Below are positions 17,084-25,324 of a stretch of 64,000 bases of DNA, piece by piece. The stretch covers positions 62,001-126,000 of the forward strand of contig NZ_JAODLR010000013.1 in NCBI RefSeq assembly GCF_025960875.1, written 5' to 3'. Origin of the DNA: Crystallibacter permensis (GTDB taxonomy: Bacteria > Actinomycetota > Actinomycetes > Actinomycetales > Micrococcaceae). A program made the translations under genes and the position numbers. The notes under the pieces are model-generated. The model was given only the letters and a program-made list of their open reading frames with translations. It did not search any database and was not told where the DNA came from. Numbering within the stretch: position 1 is the stretch's first letter; each line of letters starts with the position of its first letter.

Positions 17084-19123
17084 GTCCAGTCCGCGCAGGT
17101 CCAGTGTCAGCTCGCCGCTTCCGCTGCCGAGCACTACGGGAATGCCCCAGTCCTGCTGGTACAGGTGGCAGGCCGCGTGGTCGGGAATCTCGCCCCCGGG
17201 CTCGCCGTCGCAGGCCGCCGCGCGGGCGGTGATGTGCAGGACGCCTTCGGGAACGTCCTCGGCCAGTACCAGTTCGCGGATCAGGCCTACCGATGTGCCA
17301 CCGCCGGAAACCAGCAGGTTCTCCGGCGAGGAGGAGATCTTCAGCTGGGTGGGATCGCCCCAACGGTCATCGAGCTTCTGGCCCTTGGGCGCGGCAAACC
17401 GCACGGTCAGTGCCAGCGGACCAGCCGAAACCTCGGTCTTCGGGCGCTGCGTCTGCGAGGCGCCCTCGTCCACGGTCAGCGCTTCCTTGGGAAGCGGGAT
17501 GCGGACAAGCTGGTGCTTGTTGGCTTCAACCACGATGAGCAGCGGCTCTCCCCCGTCCGCCACCGCGGAGGTGTCCATCAGCACGTCGGAGGGCTCGGCG
17601 AACCCGCGGGCCAGCGTGGAAACGGTCCCGGTGGCGGGATCGTAGCGGCGGACCGCGCCGTTGTAGGTGTCGGCCACGGCCACGGAGCCATCCGGAAGCA
17701 CGGTCACGCCCAGCGGATGCTGCAGCCGTGCCTCGGCGGCGTCGCCGTCGCGGAAACCGAAGTCGAACAGGCCGGTACCGATGGCGGTCTGCACCTGCAC
17801 CCGCTCGCTGCCGTTGACCTCGGGGAAGGAGATGACGCGCAGCGCGGAGGTCTCGGAGTCGGCGACCCAGATGCTGCCGTTGGCGTCCTGGGCCAGCCCG
17901 GAGGACTGTGCGAACCAGGCTGCGGTAGCCTCACCGTCCTGCAGTCCTTCCAGTCCGGTGCCGGCCAGCACGGCAACCTGCCCGTTGGCCGGATCGAAGG
18001 AGAAAATCTGGTGCACGCCGGCCATGGCCACCACCACCTTGTTCAGCGCGGTGGACCACAACACGTCCCAGGGCGAACTGAGCGAGACGGCCAGCGGGTC
18101 ATCTCCCAGCGAGGAGGATGCCGTGGCCAGGACCTCCGCGAGTTCCTCGCCGAGGTCTTCGCCGGAGGCGGCCTCGTCCGCCACGGACCCCGGGCCCGCC
18201 TCGGCCTGGGATGCGGCGGCGCGCTGGTTTTCCGCATCCAGCAGGCGCTGGACGCCATTGCCGGCAAGGGTGGCCACGGCACCGGTCGCCAGGGTGAGTC
18301 CCCGCAAACGGTGGTTAACAGAGTCGGCGATAACGACGTCGTACCCGGCCTTTGCGCGTACGTCTTCGGGCAGCAGCGCCAGGCCTTGGGGCTCGTTGAA
18401 ACGCGCAGCATCCGCCGAGCCGTCCTGCCAGCCCTTCTCCCCCGAGCCGTAGATGTTCAGCACGGTGTCCAGGTCCGCCGCCAGCTCCACCAACCGGTGG
18501 TGCCCGGTATCCGAAACCAGGAAGGTTTCGCCGGCGGAACCAACACCATCCGGCAGCGGGACAAGCTTGCCTGGGAAGCGCAGGACACCGGCGGTGGTTT
18601 CGGCCGGTACGTAGGGACCGTCGCCGCGGTGCAGGGTGCCCTTGGCCTCGTGTTCGGCGATCAGCTCTTCGACCAGGGACTCGAGCCCGCCGGCATGGCC
18701 TTCGCCGGACAGGTGGGCGACGATGTAGCCTTCCGGATCGACGACCACCAGCGTGGGCCAGGCGCGGGCGGAGTACGCCTGCCAGGTGTCCAGCTCGGGG
18801 TCATCCAGCACCGGGTGGTGGATTTCGTAGCGTTCGACGGCGGCGGCCAGGGCCACCGGGTCCGCCTCGTGTTCGAACTTGGGCGAGTGCACGCCCACGG
18901 TGACGAGCACGTCCCGGTACTTCTCCTCCAGCGGCCGCAGTTCATCCAGCACGTGCAGGCAGTTGATGCAGCAGAAAGTCCAGAAGTCGAGCAACACAAT
19001 TTTGCCGCGCAGACCCTCCAGTCCCAGCTGTTTGCCGCCGGTATTGAGCCAGTTGCGGCCCACCAGTTCGGACGCCCGCACGCGGTAATTAGTGCGGATG
19101 GACGTCTCGGCTGCCTCAGTCAT
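17081..19123 (-). CDS. thioredoxin-like protein with NHL beta-propeller repeats
   Basis: A 680-residue protein combining a TlpA/AhpC-like thioredoxin fold (residues about 20-165) and a long NHL propeller (about 180-560), as in NHLRC2-type proteins. The redox motif is FCCINC, with C52-x-x-C55 and an extra Cys51. No signal peptide is evident, so it is probably cytosolic. NHL blades show repeated YNGAVRRYDPATG and VADSETSALRVIS strands. The C-terminal 100 residues are a beta domain. Its ATG overlaps the stop of the CopD-CtaG gene by four bases (ATGA), so the two are translated together; a role in metal or redox handling for cytochrome oxidase assembly is inferred. Confidence 0.87.
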   Translation of the reverse strand: MTEAAETSIRTNYRVRASELVGRNWLNTGGKQLGLEGLRGKIVLLDFWTFCCINCLHVLDELRPLEEKYRDVLVTVGVHSPKFEHEADPVALAAAVERYEIHHPVLDDPELDTWQAYSARAWPTLVVVDPEGYIVAHLSGEGHAGGLESLVEELIAEHEAKGTLHRGDGPYVPAETTAGVLRFPGKLVPLPDGVGSAGETFLVSDTGHHRLVELAADLDTVLNIYGSGEKGWQDGSADAARFNEPQGLALLPEDVRAKAGYDVVIADSVNHRLRGLTLATGAVATLAGNGVQRLLDAENQRAAASQAEAGPGSVADEAASGEDLGEELAEVLATASSSLGDDPLAVSLSSPWDVLWSTALNKVVVAMAGVHQIFSFDPANGQVAVLAGTGLEGLQDGEATAAWFAQSSGLAQDANGSIWVADSETSALRVISFPEVNGSERVQVQTAIGTGLFDFGFRDGDAAEARLQHPLGVTVLPDGSVAVADTYNGAVRRYDPATGTVSTLARGFAEPSDVLMDTSAVADGGEPLLIVVEANKHQLVRIPLPKEALTVDEGASQTQRPKTEVSAGPLALTVRFAAPKGQKLDDRWGDPTQLKISSSPENLLVSGGGTSVGLIRELVLAEDVPEGVLHITARAAACDGEPGGEIPDHAACHLYQQDWGIPVVLGSGSGELTLDLRGLD

Positions 19124-21276
19124 GGGATATCTCCTTGGTTCCGGCTGGAATCTGTGGGGGCCTGGGACGGGGTGTGTGCTACCTGCTCGTCCCGCTGTGC
19201 CAGTCTGGCAAACATATCGTTATAAGCGGCCAGCTCCGCATCCTTATTCCTGTCGGCTGCCCGATCTTTACGCTTTGTTTCCCGTGCGTCCGTTCGTGAC
19301 CACATCAGGGCCACGCCGATGGCCACGCAGAGCGTCGGTATTTCGCCGACTCCCCACATGATGGCGCCGCCCAGCCGCTGGTCTTCCATAGCCGAAAGTC
19401 CCCAGTCCCGGCCCATGCTGCCGAACCAAGAGGCCTGCAGCAGCGACGTCGAGCTCGTCAGGGCAACACCGAAGAACGCGTGGAAGGCCATGGTCGCGAA
19501 GAGCAGGATCAGCCGCAGCGGGAACGGCGCACGGTACGGCACCGGGTCCTGGCCGATCATCGACAGGACAAACAGGTAGCCGGTCAGCAGGAAGTGGACG
19601 TTCATCAACTCGTGCCCCACATGCTCGTGCAGGGCGAAGCCGAAGGCCGGCGAGTAGTAGAAGATGATGATGGAGCCGGCGAAGTTGGCGGCCGCAAAAA
19701 GCGGGTGCGTGATGACCTTGGAGTAGGTCGAGTGGACCAGCCACAGGATCCATTCGCGCGGCCCCCGGCTGCCGTCCTGCCGTGGCGGCAGGGCCTTCAG
19801 CGCCAGCGTCACCGGCGCGCCCAGCACCAGGAACAGCGGCACCACCATGGTCAGCGCCATATGGTCCAGCATGTGGGCGCTGAACAGCACCATGCCGTAG
19901 ACGGCCGGCGCACCGGAGGTAACGTAGGTCAGCGCCAGCAGACCCACAATCCAGCTGGCAGCACGGGCAATCGGCCAGGAGTCCCCGCGCCGGCGGACCC
20001 GCACCACGCCGATCAGGTAGGCGATGCCCACAATCAAGGTGAAGGCCACCCAGAGCCAGTCCCAGCGCCACGTGGTGATCCACGCGGAGCCGGCGAGCTC
20101 GGGCGGAAGATCGTAGCCTGTCAGGATGCGGGCCGGCGATGCGTCCGGCGGCAGTTCCTCCGGGGTCGGCGGCGCGGTCCGGGCCAACGCGACGGCCACG
20201 CCCGAGATGGCGCCCATGATCAGCAGTTCGACGGCGATCAGCTGCCACAGGACCCGGGCCGCTGATTTGGTGCCCAGCTGCGGCACGATCCATTGCCGCT
20301 GCATGAAGCCGATGGCACCCAGCAGCAGCGTTGCCAGCGTCTTGAAAACCACGAGGGCACCGTACTCGCTGGCGATCTGGTCCAGGGACGTGATCCGGAT
20401 ACCCGCGTTGATCAGGCCGGAGAAAAAGACCAGGAAGAAACTGATCAGCGCCAACGCCGAATAGCGTTTGAGTACGTGCTTGGTGATGTCCTTGGAGCCA
20501 AGCGTGCCGGACAGGAAGGCCAGGGCAATCAGCCCGCCCACCCACAGACAGACTCCCAGCAGGTGCAGGCCGATGGAGTTGACCGCGCCGTAGTGGTCGT
20601 CGCCGCCTGCAGAGTGTCCGGTCAGTGCCATGGGCAGCAGGCCGCCTACGGTGGCCAGCATCAGCGTGAATGCCAGCGCGGTCAGCGAGCGGACGCCGAA
20701 GATCAGGGTGGCCACGATGGCGGCGACGATCGTAATAGCGAGCCAGGCCTGCCCGGTTGCAATGTCCGTCATGTAACCGACTAGCGCCGAGGTGTACCCG
20801 GCATCTCCGCTCAACGGCAGCCCGGAGATGTCGGAAAAGGAAAGCACCAGAACAGCGACGGCTGCCAGCGTCCACACAATTGCCGCGCCTGCGGCAAGGG
20901 CCAGCACACGGGTGAACGCAGGGTGCTCGGGACTGTCGTCCTGCTGATCGGATTTACGCGAGCGGTGCAGGCGCTTGGGCACGATGGCCACGGCGAACAC
21001 CAGCGAGCCGATCACGGCGGCCAATGCGAGGTTATGGACAGCCTTCGCCGCAGGCAGACCCCAGCGCGTGAGCGCCCCGGGGTCCGAGAGCTGGCGGGTA
21101 GCTGCGGCCCCGGAATAGATCAGGGCGGCGACGAGGGCAAGTACGACGACGGCGGCTGCGGCCAGGAGCCACAGCTTGCCGATGCCCTCGGCCGTAATCG
21201 CGGCAGGACGCAGCGGCTCCCCGGCTGCGGGCTGCTGGGAAGACTGCTTTGCTGATGGTGCTGACACGGTATCCAT
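19120..21276 (-). CDS. fused copper-resistance CopD domain and CtaG-type cytochrome oxidase assembly membrane protein
   Basis: A 718-residue polytopic protein. The N-terminal half (about residues 30-370) has CopD-type helices, including GDDHYGAVNSIGLHLLGVCLWVGGLIALAFL, whose His residues fit copper handling. The C-terminal half (about 400-670) is a caa3-type CtaG domain: MVLFSAHMLDHMALTMVVPLFLVLGAP, WLVHSTYSKVITHPLFA, HEHVGHELMNVHFLLTGY and DQRLGGAIMWGVGEIP. This fusion is common in actinobacteria. It probably moves or presents copper for heme-copper oxidase assembly. ATG start at 21276; coupled to the thioredoxin-NHL gene downstream. Confidence 0.92.
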   Translation of the reverse strand: MDTVSAPSAKQSSQQPAAGEPLRPAAITAEGIGKLWLLAAAAVVVLALVAALIYSGAAATRQLSDPGALTRWGLPAAKAVHNLALAAVIGSLVFAVAIVPKRLHRSRKSDQQDDSPEHPAFTRVLALAAGAAIVWTLAAVAVLVLSFSDISGLPLSGDAGYTSALVGYMTDIATGQAWLAITIVAAIVATLIFGVRSLTALAFTLMLATVGGLLPMALTGHSAGGDDHYGAVNSIGLHLLGVCLWVGGLIALAFLSGTLGSKDITKHVLKRYSALALISFFLVFFSGLINAGIRITSLDQIASEYGALVVFKTLATLLLGAIGFMQRQWIVPQLGTKSAARVLWQLIAVELLIMGAISGVAVALARTAPPTPEELPPDASPARILTGYDLPPELAGSAWITTWRWDWLWVAFTLIVGIAYLIGVVRVRRRGDSWPIARAASWIVGLLALTYVTSGAPAVYGMVLFSAHMLDHMALTMVVPLFLVLGAPVTLALKALPPRQDGSRGPREWILWLVHSTYSKVITHPLFAAANFAGSIIIFYYSPAFGFALHEHVGHELMNVHFLLTGYLFVLSMIGQDPVPYRAPFPLRLILLFATMAFHAFFGVALTSSTSLLQASWFGSMGRDWGLSAMEDQRLGGAIMWGVGEIPTLCVAIGVALMWSRTDARETKRKDRAADRNKDAELAAYNDMFARLAQRDEQVAHTPSQAPTDSSRNQGDIP

Positions 21277-21349
21277 TCTCTACCCCCAGTAGAATTTCGG
21301 CCAATCTGCGCGCAGCAGCACCCTACCTTCCGACCCTTGGGTTTAAATG

Positions 21350-21384
21350 ACAAGGCCGCCGCCGGGAACCGGCAGCGGCCTTGT
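21350..21384 (-). terminator. terminator of the HU gene
   Basis: ACAAGGCCGC at 21350-21359 pairs with GCGGCCTTGT at 21375-21384, with a further GCCGG/CCGGC inner stem. On the minus strand it follows the hup stop and runs into CATTTAAACC. It also stands before the promoter region of the CopD-CtaG gene. Confidence 0.7.
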
Positions 21385-21399
21385 CAGAAGTTGTTTGGT

Positions 21400-21687
21400 C
21401 TACTTCTTGTTGGAGACAGCAGCCTTCAGCTTGGAACCTGCAGTCAGCTTGACGCTGTGGCCTGCGGCGATCTGGATGGTTTCGCCGGTCTGCGGGTTGC
21501 GGCCGGTGCGGGCTGCACGGTCGGTGCGCTCAACTGCGAGCCAACCGGGGATGGTGATCTTCTCACCCTTGGCAACGGAGGTTGCGAAAATGTCGAAGAC
21601 AGCGTCCAGAACGCCGTTCACTGCAGTCTGGCTGGTGCCAGCCTTCTCTGCTACTGCTGCGACCAGTTCACTACGGTTGATAGCCAA
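21400..21687 (-). CDS. hup: HU family nucleoid DNA-binding protein
   Basis: A 95-residue histone-like protein that bends and packs DNA. The start is TTG at 21687: AGGAGG stands seven bases upstream and the product then begins MAINRSELVAAVAEKAG, the normal HU N-terminus. No ATG is available in frame near it. The DNA-binding arm is complete (RTGRNPQTGETIQIAAGHSVKL), ending AAVSNKK. It lacks the long Lys/Ala/Pro-rich tail found in mycobacterial HupB. It has its own terminator and is separated from rpsN by a strong palindromic terminator. Confidence 0.96.
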   Translation of the reverse strand: MAINRSELVAAVAEKAGTSQTAVNGVLDAVFDIFATSVAKGEKITIPGWLAVERTDRAARTGRNPQTGETIQIAAGHSVKLTAGSKLKAAVSNKK

Positions 21688-21893
21688 TTTATGTCCTCCT
21701 GGACTACTTCGGATATTAGAGCTTTGCACGGTCGTGAAAAGCTTCTGTCCGAAAACTTACCAGTTACGCCGCCAAGTTCCGGCAAATTCCGCGTGATCTG
21801 GCGATTTTTCCCCGAAATTGTGGGGAATCTGCCAGTTTTGGGGACGTTTACCCCGTTCAGCCCGATAATCGCCGGTCCAAACCGGGCGGAAGG

Positions 21894-21935
21894 CATGAAA
21901 AAGGCGGCGGTCCTAAGACCGCCGCCTTTTTCATG
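21894..21935. terminator. strong bidirectional terminator between rpsN operon and hup
   Basis: A perfect 19-bp inverted repeat with a CTAA loop. The GC stem AAGGCGGCGGTC is flanked by A5 on one side and T5 on the other, so it works as an intrinsic terminator in both directions. On the minus strand it ends the rpmB-rpmG-rpsN transcript. Confidence 0.9.
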
Positions 21936-21955
21936 AGGCTATCGTCTGCCGGTTT

Positions 21956-22261
21956 TTACCAGCTGGACTTCTTGATGCCCGGCAGTTCGCCGGCATGTGC
22001 CATGTTGCGGAAGCGAACACGGGAGATGCCGAACTTCTGGAGGGTGCCGCGGGGGCGACCGTCGATCTGGTCGCGGTTGCGCAGGCGGACGGGAGAAGCG
22101 TTGCGGGGCAGCTTCTGCAGGCCCAGGCGGGCTGCTTCGCGTGCCTCGTCGGATGCGTTTTCGTCAACCAGGGTCTTCTTCAGTTCGAGGCGCTTTTCAG
22201 CGTAGCGCTCGACGATGACCTTGCGCTGCTCGTTGCGAGCAATCTTGGACTTCTTTGCCAT
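21956..22261 (-). CDS. rpsN: 30S ribosomal protein S14, zinc-independent form
   Basis: A 101-residue S14 of the long C-minus type: there is no CxxC...CxxC zinc ribbon. The core [51 protein letters not shown] is typical. Such paralogs usually replace zinc-binding S14 when zinc is scarce. It is the last gene in the order rpmB-rpmG-rpsN, three bases after the rpmG stop. ATG start at 22261. Confidence 0.96.
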   Translation of the reverse strand: MAKKSKIARNEQRKVIVERYAEKRLELKKTLVDENASDEAREAARLGLQKLPRNASPVRLRNRDQIDGRPRGTLQKFGISRVRFRNMAHAGELPGIKKSSW

Positions 22262-22264
22262 GTC

Positions 22265-22432
22265 TTAGCGCTCCTCTCGGAATTCGACGTGCTTGCGGAT
22301 CTTCGGGTCGTACTTCTTCAGGACCAGACGGTCCGGGTCGTTACGACGGTTCTTACGCGTGACGTAAGTGAAGCCGGTGCCCGCGGTGGACTTCAGCTTG
22401 ATGATGGGACGTACGTCCTTGTCCTTTGCCAC
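22265..22432 (-). CDS. rpmG: 50S ribosomal protein L33, zinc-independent form
   Basis: A 55-residue protein starting at GTG 22432: [18 protein letters not shown], then [20 protein letters not shown] and [17 protein letters not shown]. It has no Cys, so it is the zinc-independent form. Its GTG shares one base with the rpmB stop (TAGTG), and rpsN follows after three bases. Translation from the sequence is complete, although the gene is short. Confidence 0.96.
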   Translation of the reverse strand: MAKDKDVRPIIKLKSTAGTGFTYVTRKNRRNDPDRLVLKKYDPKIRKHVEFREER

Positions 22433-22668
22433 TAGAGCTTCACACCCTTCGCGATCAGTTCGCCGACGACGGCGTCAATACCGCGGACGTCGATGGTCTT
22501 GATGCCGCGGGCAGAAAGCTGCAGCGTGACGTTGCGGCGCAGGGACGGAACCCAGTAGCGCTTCTTCTGGATATTCGGATCGAACCGGCGCTTGTTGCGG
22601 CGGTGCGAGTGCGAAATGCTGTGGCCAAAGCCGGGTACGGCTCCGGTCACCTGGCAATGAGCTGCCAT
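22432..22668 (-). CDS. rpmB: 50S ribosomal protein L28, zinc-independent form
   Basis: A 78-residue L28. ATG 22668 has GGAGGAGAG just upstream. The sequence [20 protein letters not shown], then [19 protein letters not shown], has one Cys only, so the zinc ribbon is absent. It is the first gene of the coupled trio. In other actinobacteria such a set is repressed by Zur; I could not see a convincing Zur box upstream. The frame is open by chance upstream to 22992, but only this start gives an L28 N-terminus. Confidence 0.96.
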   Translation of the reverse strand: MAAHCQVTGAVPGFGHSISHSHRRNKRRFDPNIQKKRYWVPSLRRNVTLQLSARGIKTIDVRGIDAVVGELIAKGVKL

Positions 22669-23093
22669 GATCTCTCCTCCAAGTTTTAGTAAATATTGAC
22701 GGACCTGCACAGATACAGCGGTGTAGCTGCCTCTGAATCTGCGTGTAAGAGCGCCCGTCACCAGTTTTGACACCGTTATTACTGCGACTTTCCGGAGGTG
22801 AACCAGGCGGGGTGAGATCCAGCCGAAGTGCCTCGCCGCGGGGAAGACGGTGAAGTCCAGGCGCTGCCTACCGCTGATCCCCGAAGGGACCGGCTCAGCA
22901 ACAGCCTTAAATTCTAGGTTGACACGGGAATTCACGCAACTTACCGGCTGACCTGGACCAACCGCGCATTTCTGCCCAGCGGACACGGACAACCCGCAGG
23001 TTGCGTGACTTAACGCCTCTCCATCTTAGGGCCCGGCGGCGTTTCAGCCAAACCGGGACCGCTTCCGGTGATAAGTGTCCGGCACCTGAGGGC
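22669..23093. other. 425-bp intergenic region between rpmB and the marR-type gene
   Basis: No coding gene is credible here. The minus-strand leader of rpmB must lie in it. Features seen by eye are an AT-rich stretch near 22685-22700; a plus-strand GC-rich segment about 22795-22905 that contains GGGAAGACGGTGAAGTCC followed by CTGCC and CCGC, loosely like a cobalamin-riboswitch core; and a 9-bp inverted repeat TCACGCAAC/GTTGCGTGA at 22932-22940 and 23000-23008. None of these is proven functional. Confidence 0.5.
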
Positions 23094-23585
23094 TCAGCTG
23101 TTGATGCGGGGCTCGCGCAGTACCCAGCTGCTCGGTTCCAGCCGCTGGACAATCTTCTTGCCCAACCGCTCCAGATCGGCAACATCCTTGTGGTCCAGCC
23201 CGTCAAAAACCGCGTCACGTACGGACTCGACGTGGGCCGGGGCAAGCTGCTCGATGGCGGAGTAGCCGTCTTCGGTCAGGGTGGCCATGGTCACCCGGGC
23301 ATCCTCGGCGCAGGGGCTGCGCTTGACCCAGCCGCGCAGTTCCAGCTTCTTCACCACATGGGAGAGCCGGGACAAGGACGAGTAGGTGCGTGAAGCCAGT
23401 TCGCTCATCGGCAATGAACGGTCCTCCGCCTCGGAGAGCATGGCCAGGACGTTGTAGTCGAAGAGCGTGACTTTGGCCTCACGCTGCAAAGTGCCGTCCA
23501 GGTTGCCGGGCAGCAGGGTGGTTACAGCCAGCAAGGCAAGCCAAGCCTGGCGTTCTTCGGGATCAAGCCAACGTGCAGAAGTCAT
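23094..23585 (-). CDS. MarR family transcriptional regulator
   Basis: A 163-residue winged-helix DNA-binding protein. The core LFDYNVLAMLSEAEDRSLPMSELASRTYSSLSRLSHVVKKLELRGWVKR gives the helix-turn-helix and the wing with SPCAEDARVTMATLTEDGYSAI, the usual D-x-R-x-x-x-x-L-T pattern. ATG 23585 follows GGAGGT with almost no spacer; an ATG at 23603 in the same frame is an alternative. The gene it controls is unknown. The 3' neighbour (VIT1-like) starts upstream at 24400, on the same strand. Confidence 0.88.
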   Translation of the reverse strand: MTSARWLDPEERQAWLALLAVTTLLPGNLDGTLQREAKVTLFDYNVLAMLSEAEDRSLPMSELASRTYSSLSRLSHVVKKLELRGWVKRSPCAEDARVTMATLTEDGYSAIEQLAPAHVESVRDAVFDGLDHKDVADLERLGKKIVQRLEPSSWVLREPRINS

Positions 23586-23605
23586 ACCTCCATTCTGCCA
23601 CATAC

Positions 23606-23617
23606 TTGATGATTCAA
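23606..23617. promoter_or_regulatory. possible MarR operator at its own start
   Basis: TTGATGATTCAA is a near-palindrome (TTGA/TCAA arms) just upstream of the marR-type start. MarR proteins often bind TTGA-type arms and autoregulate. Only position and symmetry support this. Confidence 0.3.
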
Positions 23618-23656
23618 CTTTTCCTCCTGGCTCCGCCGTGGTCCGCGTCAGCGGTG

Positions 23657-24400
23657 TTAAACGATGCCGCTGGTGCCGAGCCACGAACCGATCAGGAACG
23701 TGGCCATTAGCGCCAGCGCTCCGCCAATGACAACCCGGGCCACGGCAGGCAGGATGCGTGCACCGCCGAGGTAGGCGCCCAGACCGCCGGTTCCGGCCAG
23801 GGCCAGCAGCGTCGCCGCGAAGGTCACAGGAATCCGCAGGCCTTCAGACGGAAGCAGGATGGCCAGCGCAGGCAGGGCGGCACCGGCGACGAAAGCGATG
23901 AAAGAGGCAAAGGCAGCGTGCCAGGGACTGATTACCTCGTCCGGATCAATGCCCAGTTCTGCCTCCAGATGCGCACCGAGGGCGTTGTAACGGGTGAGTT
24001 CCAGGGCGACCTGCCGGGCAGTGGCCTCGCTGACGCCCTTGGACTCGTAAATGCCCGCCAGTTCCGCAAGCTCTTCCTCGGGCATCTGCTCAAGTTCACG
24101 GGATTCTTTGGCAATGAGTGCTTTCTGGCTGTCACTGGAACTGGAGACCGAAACGTACTCCCCCAGGGCCATCGAGATGGCACCGCCGATGACCGCGGCG
24201 AGCGTGGCGGCCAGCAGGGCACCGACGTCCGAGGTGGCCCCGGCCACGCCGACCACGATGGCGGCGACCGAAACAATGCCGTCGTTCGCCCCAAGAACGC
24301 CTGCGCGCAGCCAGTTCAACCTCGTGGCTATGCCGTTGCCGTGCGGTTCGTCTGCATGCTGGCGGTTGATTCCTGTCGTAGGTTCAGGTCCGCTGCCCAT
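23657..24400 (-). CDS. VIT1/CCC1 family membrane transporter (Fe2+/Mn2+)
   Basis: A 247-residue protein with the CCC1/VIT1 pattern. The N-terminal helix RLNWLRAGVLGANDGIVSVAAIVVGVAGA and the second helix GGAISMALGEYVSVSSSSDSQ are the two family signatures; the Asp and Gly-Glu-Tyr residues bind metal. A central acidic helical metal-binding domain (about residues 90-145) includes ELEQMPEEELAELAGIYESKG. Three more helices follow. It exports or stores iron or manganese. ATG at 24400. Its 3' end extends past the marR-type start region by overlapping only non-coding sequence. Confidence 0.9.
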   Translation of the reverse strand: MGSGPEPTTGINRQHADEPHGNGIATRLNWLRAGVLGANDGIVSVAAIVVGVAGATSDVGALLAATLAAVIGGAISMALGEYVSVSSSSDSQKALIAKESRELEQMPEEELAELAGIYESKGVSEATARQVALELTRYNALGAHLEAELGIDPDEVISPWHAAFASFIAFVAGAALPALAILLPSEGLRIPVTFAATLLALAGTGGLGAYLGGARILPAVARVVIGGALALMATFLIGSWLGTSGIV

Positions 24401-24487
24401 GCCTCAAGCCAAGCACTTAAGCACCTGGGTATCCAGCGAGGAAAGCCAACCCTCAGCCGGCCAGGGCCTCAGGCCGGAGCAGTCCGG

Positions 24488-25261
24488 CTATGCCCGCACA
24501 TCCAGCCTGGCCAGCTGCGGGTATTTCGGCGCCAGGGTGTCGCCGGAGGAAACACCGCGCAGCCGGCGGGCGATCCAGGGCCCAACGTGCTCCCGGGCCC
24601 AGCGGGCATTGGCCACCAGCGACTCACGCCGCGTCAGCGTGCTCAGGGCCGGCAGTTCCTGAAGCTCGATGAGATCATCGGCCTGCAACGTCTCCAGCAC
24701 CCGCTTGGCCATGAGGGTGTGCCCGGCGGCGGACATATGGAGCCGGTCTTCGTCCCAATACCGCCAGTCCTGGAACTCCCGCATCCGCCAGTAGTCCACA
24801 ATCCGCGCGCCGTGCTTGTCGGCAATTTCGCGCACCCACTCGTTGTAGATGGCAGTGCGGCCCCGGGTCTTGCCGAAAACGGCCGATCCCGCTGAATCAA
24901 ACCCGGTAAACATCACGACGTCGGCGCCGGACTGCGTAAGTCTGGCGATGCCGCCGTCGTACGCTTTCATCATTTCGTCGATGTCCACACTGGGCCGCAG
25001 GATGTCATTGGCGCCGGCGTAGACGGTCACGAGCGTGGGCTCCAGCGCCAAGGCAGGTTCGATCTGTTCAGCGAGCACCTGCCGGATCTTCTTCCCGCGG
25101 ATCGCCAGGTTGGCATAACCCCAGCCCTGGTCCGCCAGCATCAACTGCTCGGCCACCCTGTCCGCCCAGCCGCGCACGCCGTTAGGCAGTTGCGGGTCCT
25201 TATCGCCGACGCCTTCCGTGAAGGAGTCTCCGAGCGCTACAAATCGTTGAGTAAAAGTCAC
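24488..25261 (-). CDS. SGNH/GDSL family hydrolase
   Basis: A 257-residue esterase-like protein. Block I is FVALGDSFTEGVGD with the nucleophile Ser13; the block II Gly is in LAIRGKK; block III has VTVYAGANDILRP (Asn of the oxyanion hole); block V is DEDRLHMSAAGHTLMA with the Asp-x-x-His pair. No signal peptide is seen, so it should act in the cytosol. The start is GTG 25261 with little ribosome-binding sequence. The substrate is unknown. Confidence 0.87.
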   Translation of the reverse strand: MTFTQRFVALGDSFTEGVGDKDPQLPNGVRGWADRVAEQLMLADQGWGYANLAIRGKKIRQVLAEQIEPALALEPTLVTVYAGANDILRPSVDIDEMMKAYDGGIARLTQSGADVVMFTGFDSAGSAVFGKTRGRTAIYNEWVREIADKHGARIVDYWRMREFQDWRYWDEDRLHMSAAGHTLMAKRVLETLQADDLIELQELPALSTLTRRESLVANARWAREHVGPWIARRLRGVSSGDTLAPKYPQLARLDVRA

Positions 25262-25324
25262 CCTGACAGATTAACAAACTCCGGCGTGACTACTGGTGCA
25301 GAGCCAGTGCCGGCGTTTGGTTTG

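Noticed and set aside
17165-19225. 686-codon open frame on the plus strand opposite the thioredoxin-NHL gene
   Set aside because: It is a high-GC shadow: the minus-strand frame has clear domain motifs, while this one is Gly/Arg/His-rich with no fold.
22669-22992. N-terminal extension of L28 (open frame to 22992)
   Set aside because: GGAGGAGAG directly before ATG 22668 and the standard L28 start argue that this is untranslated leader.
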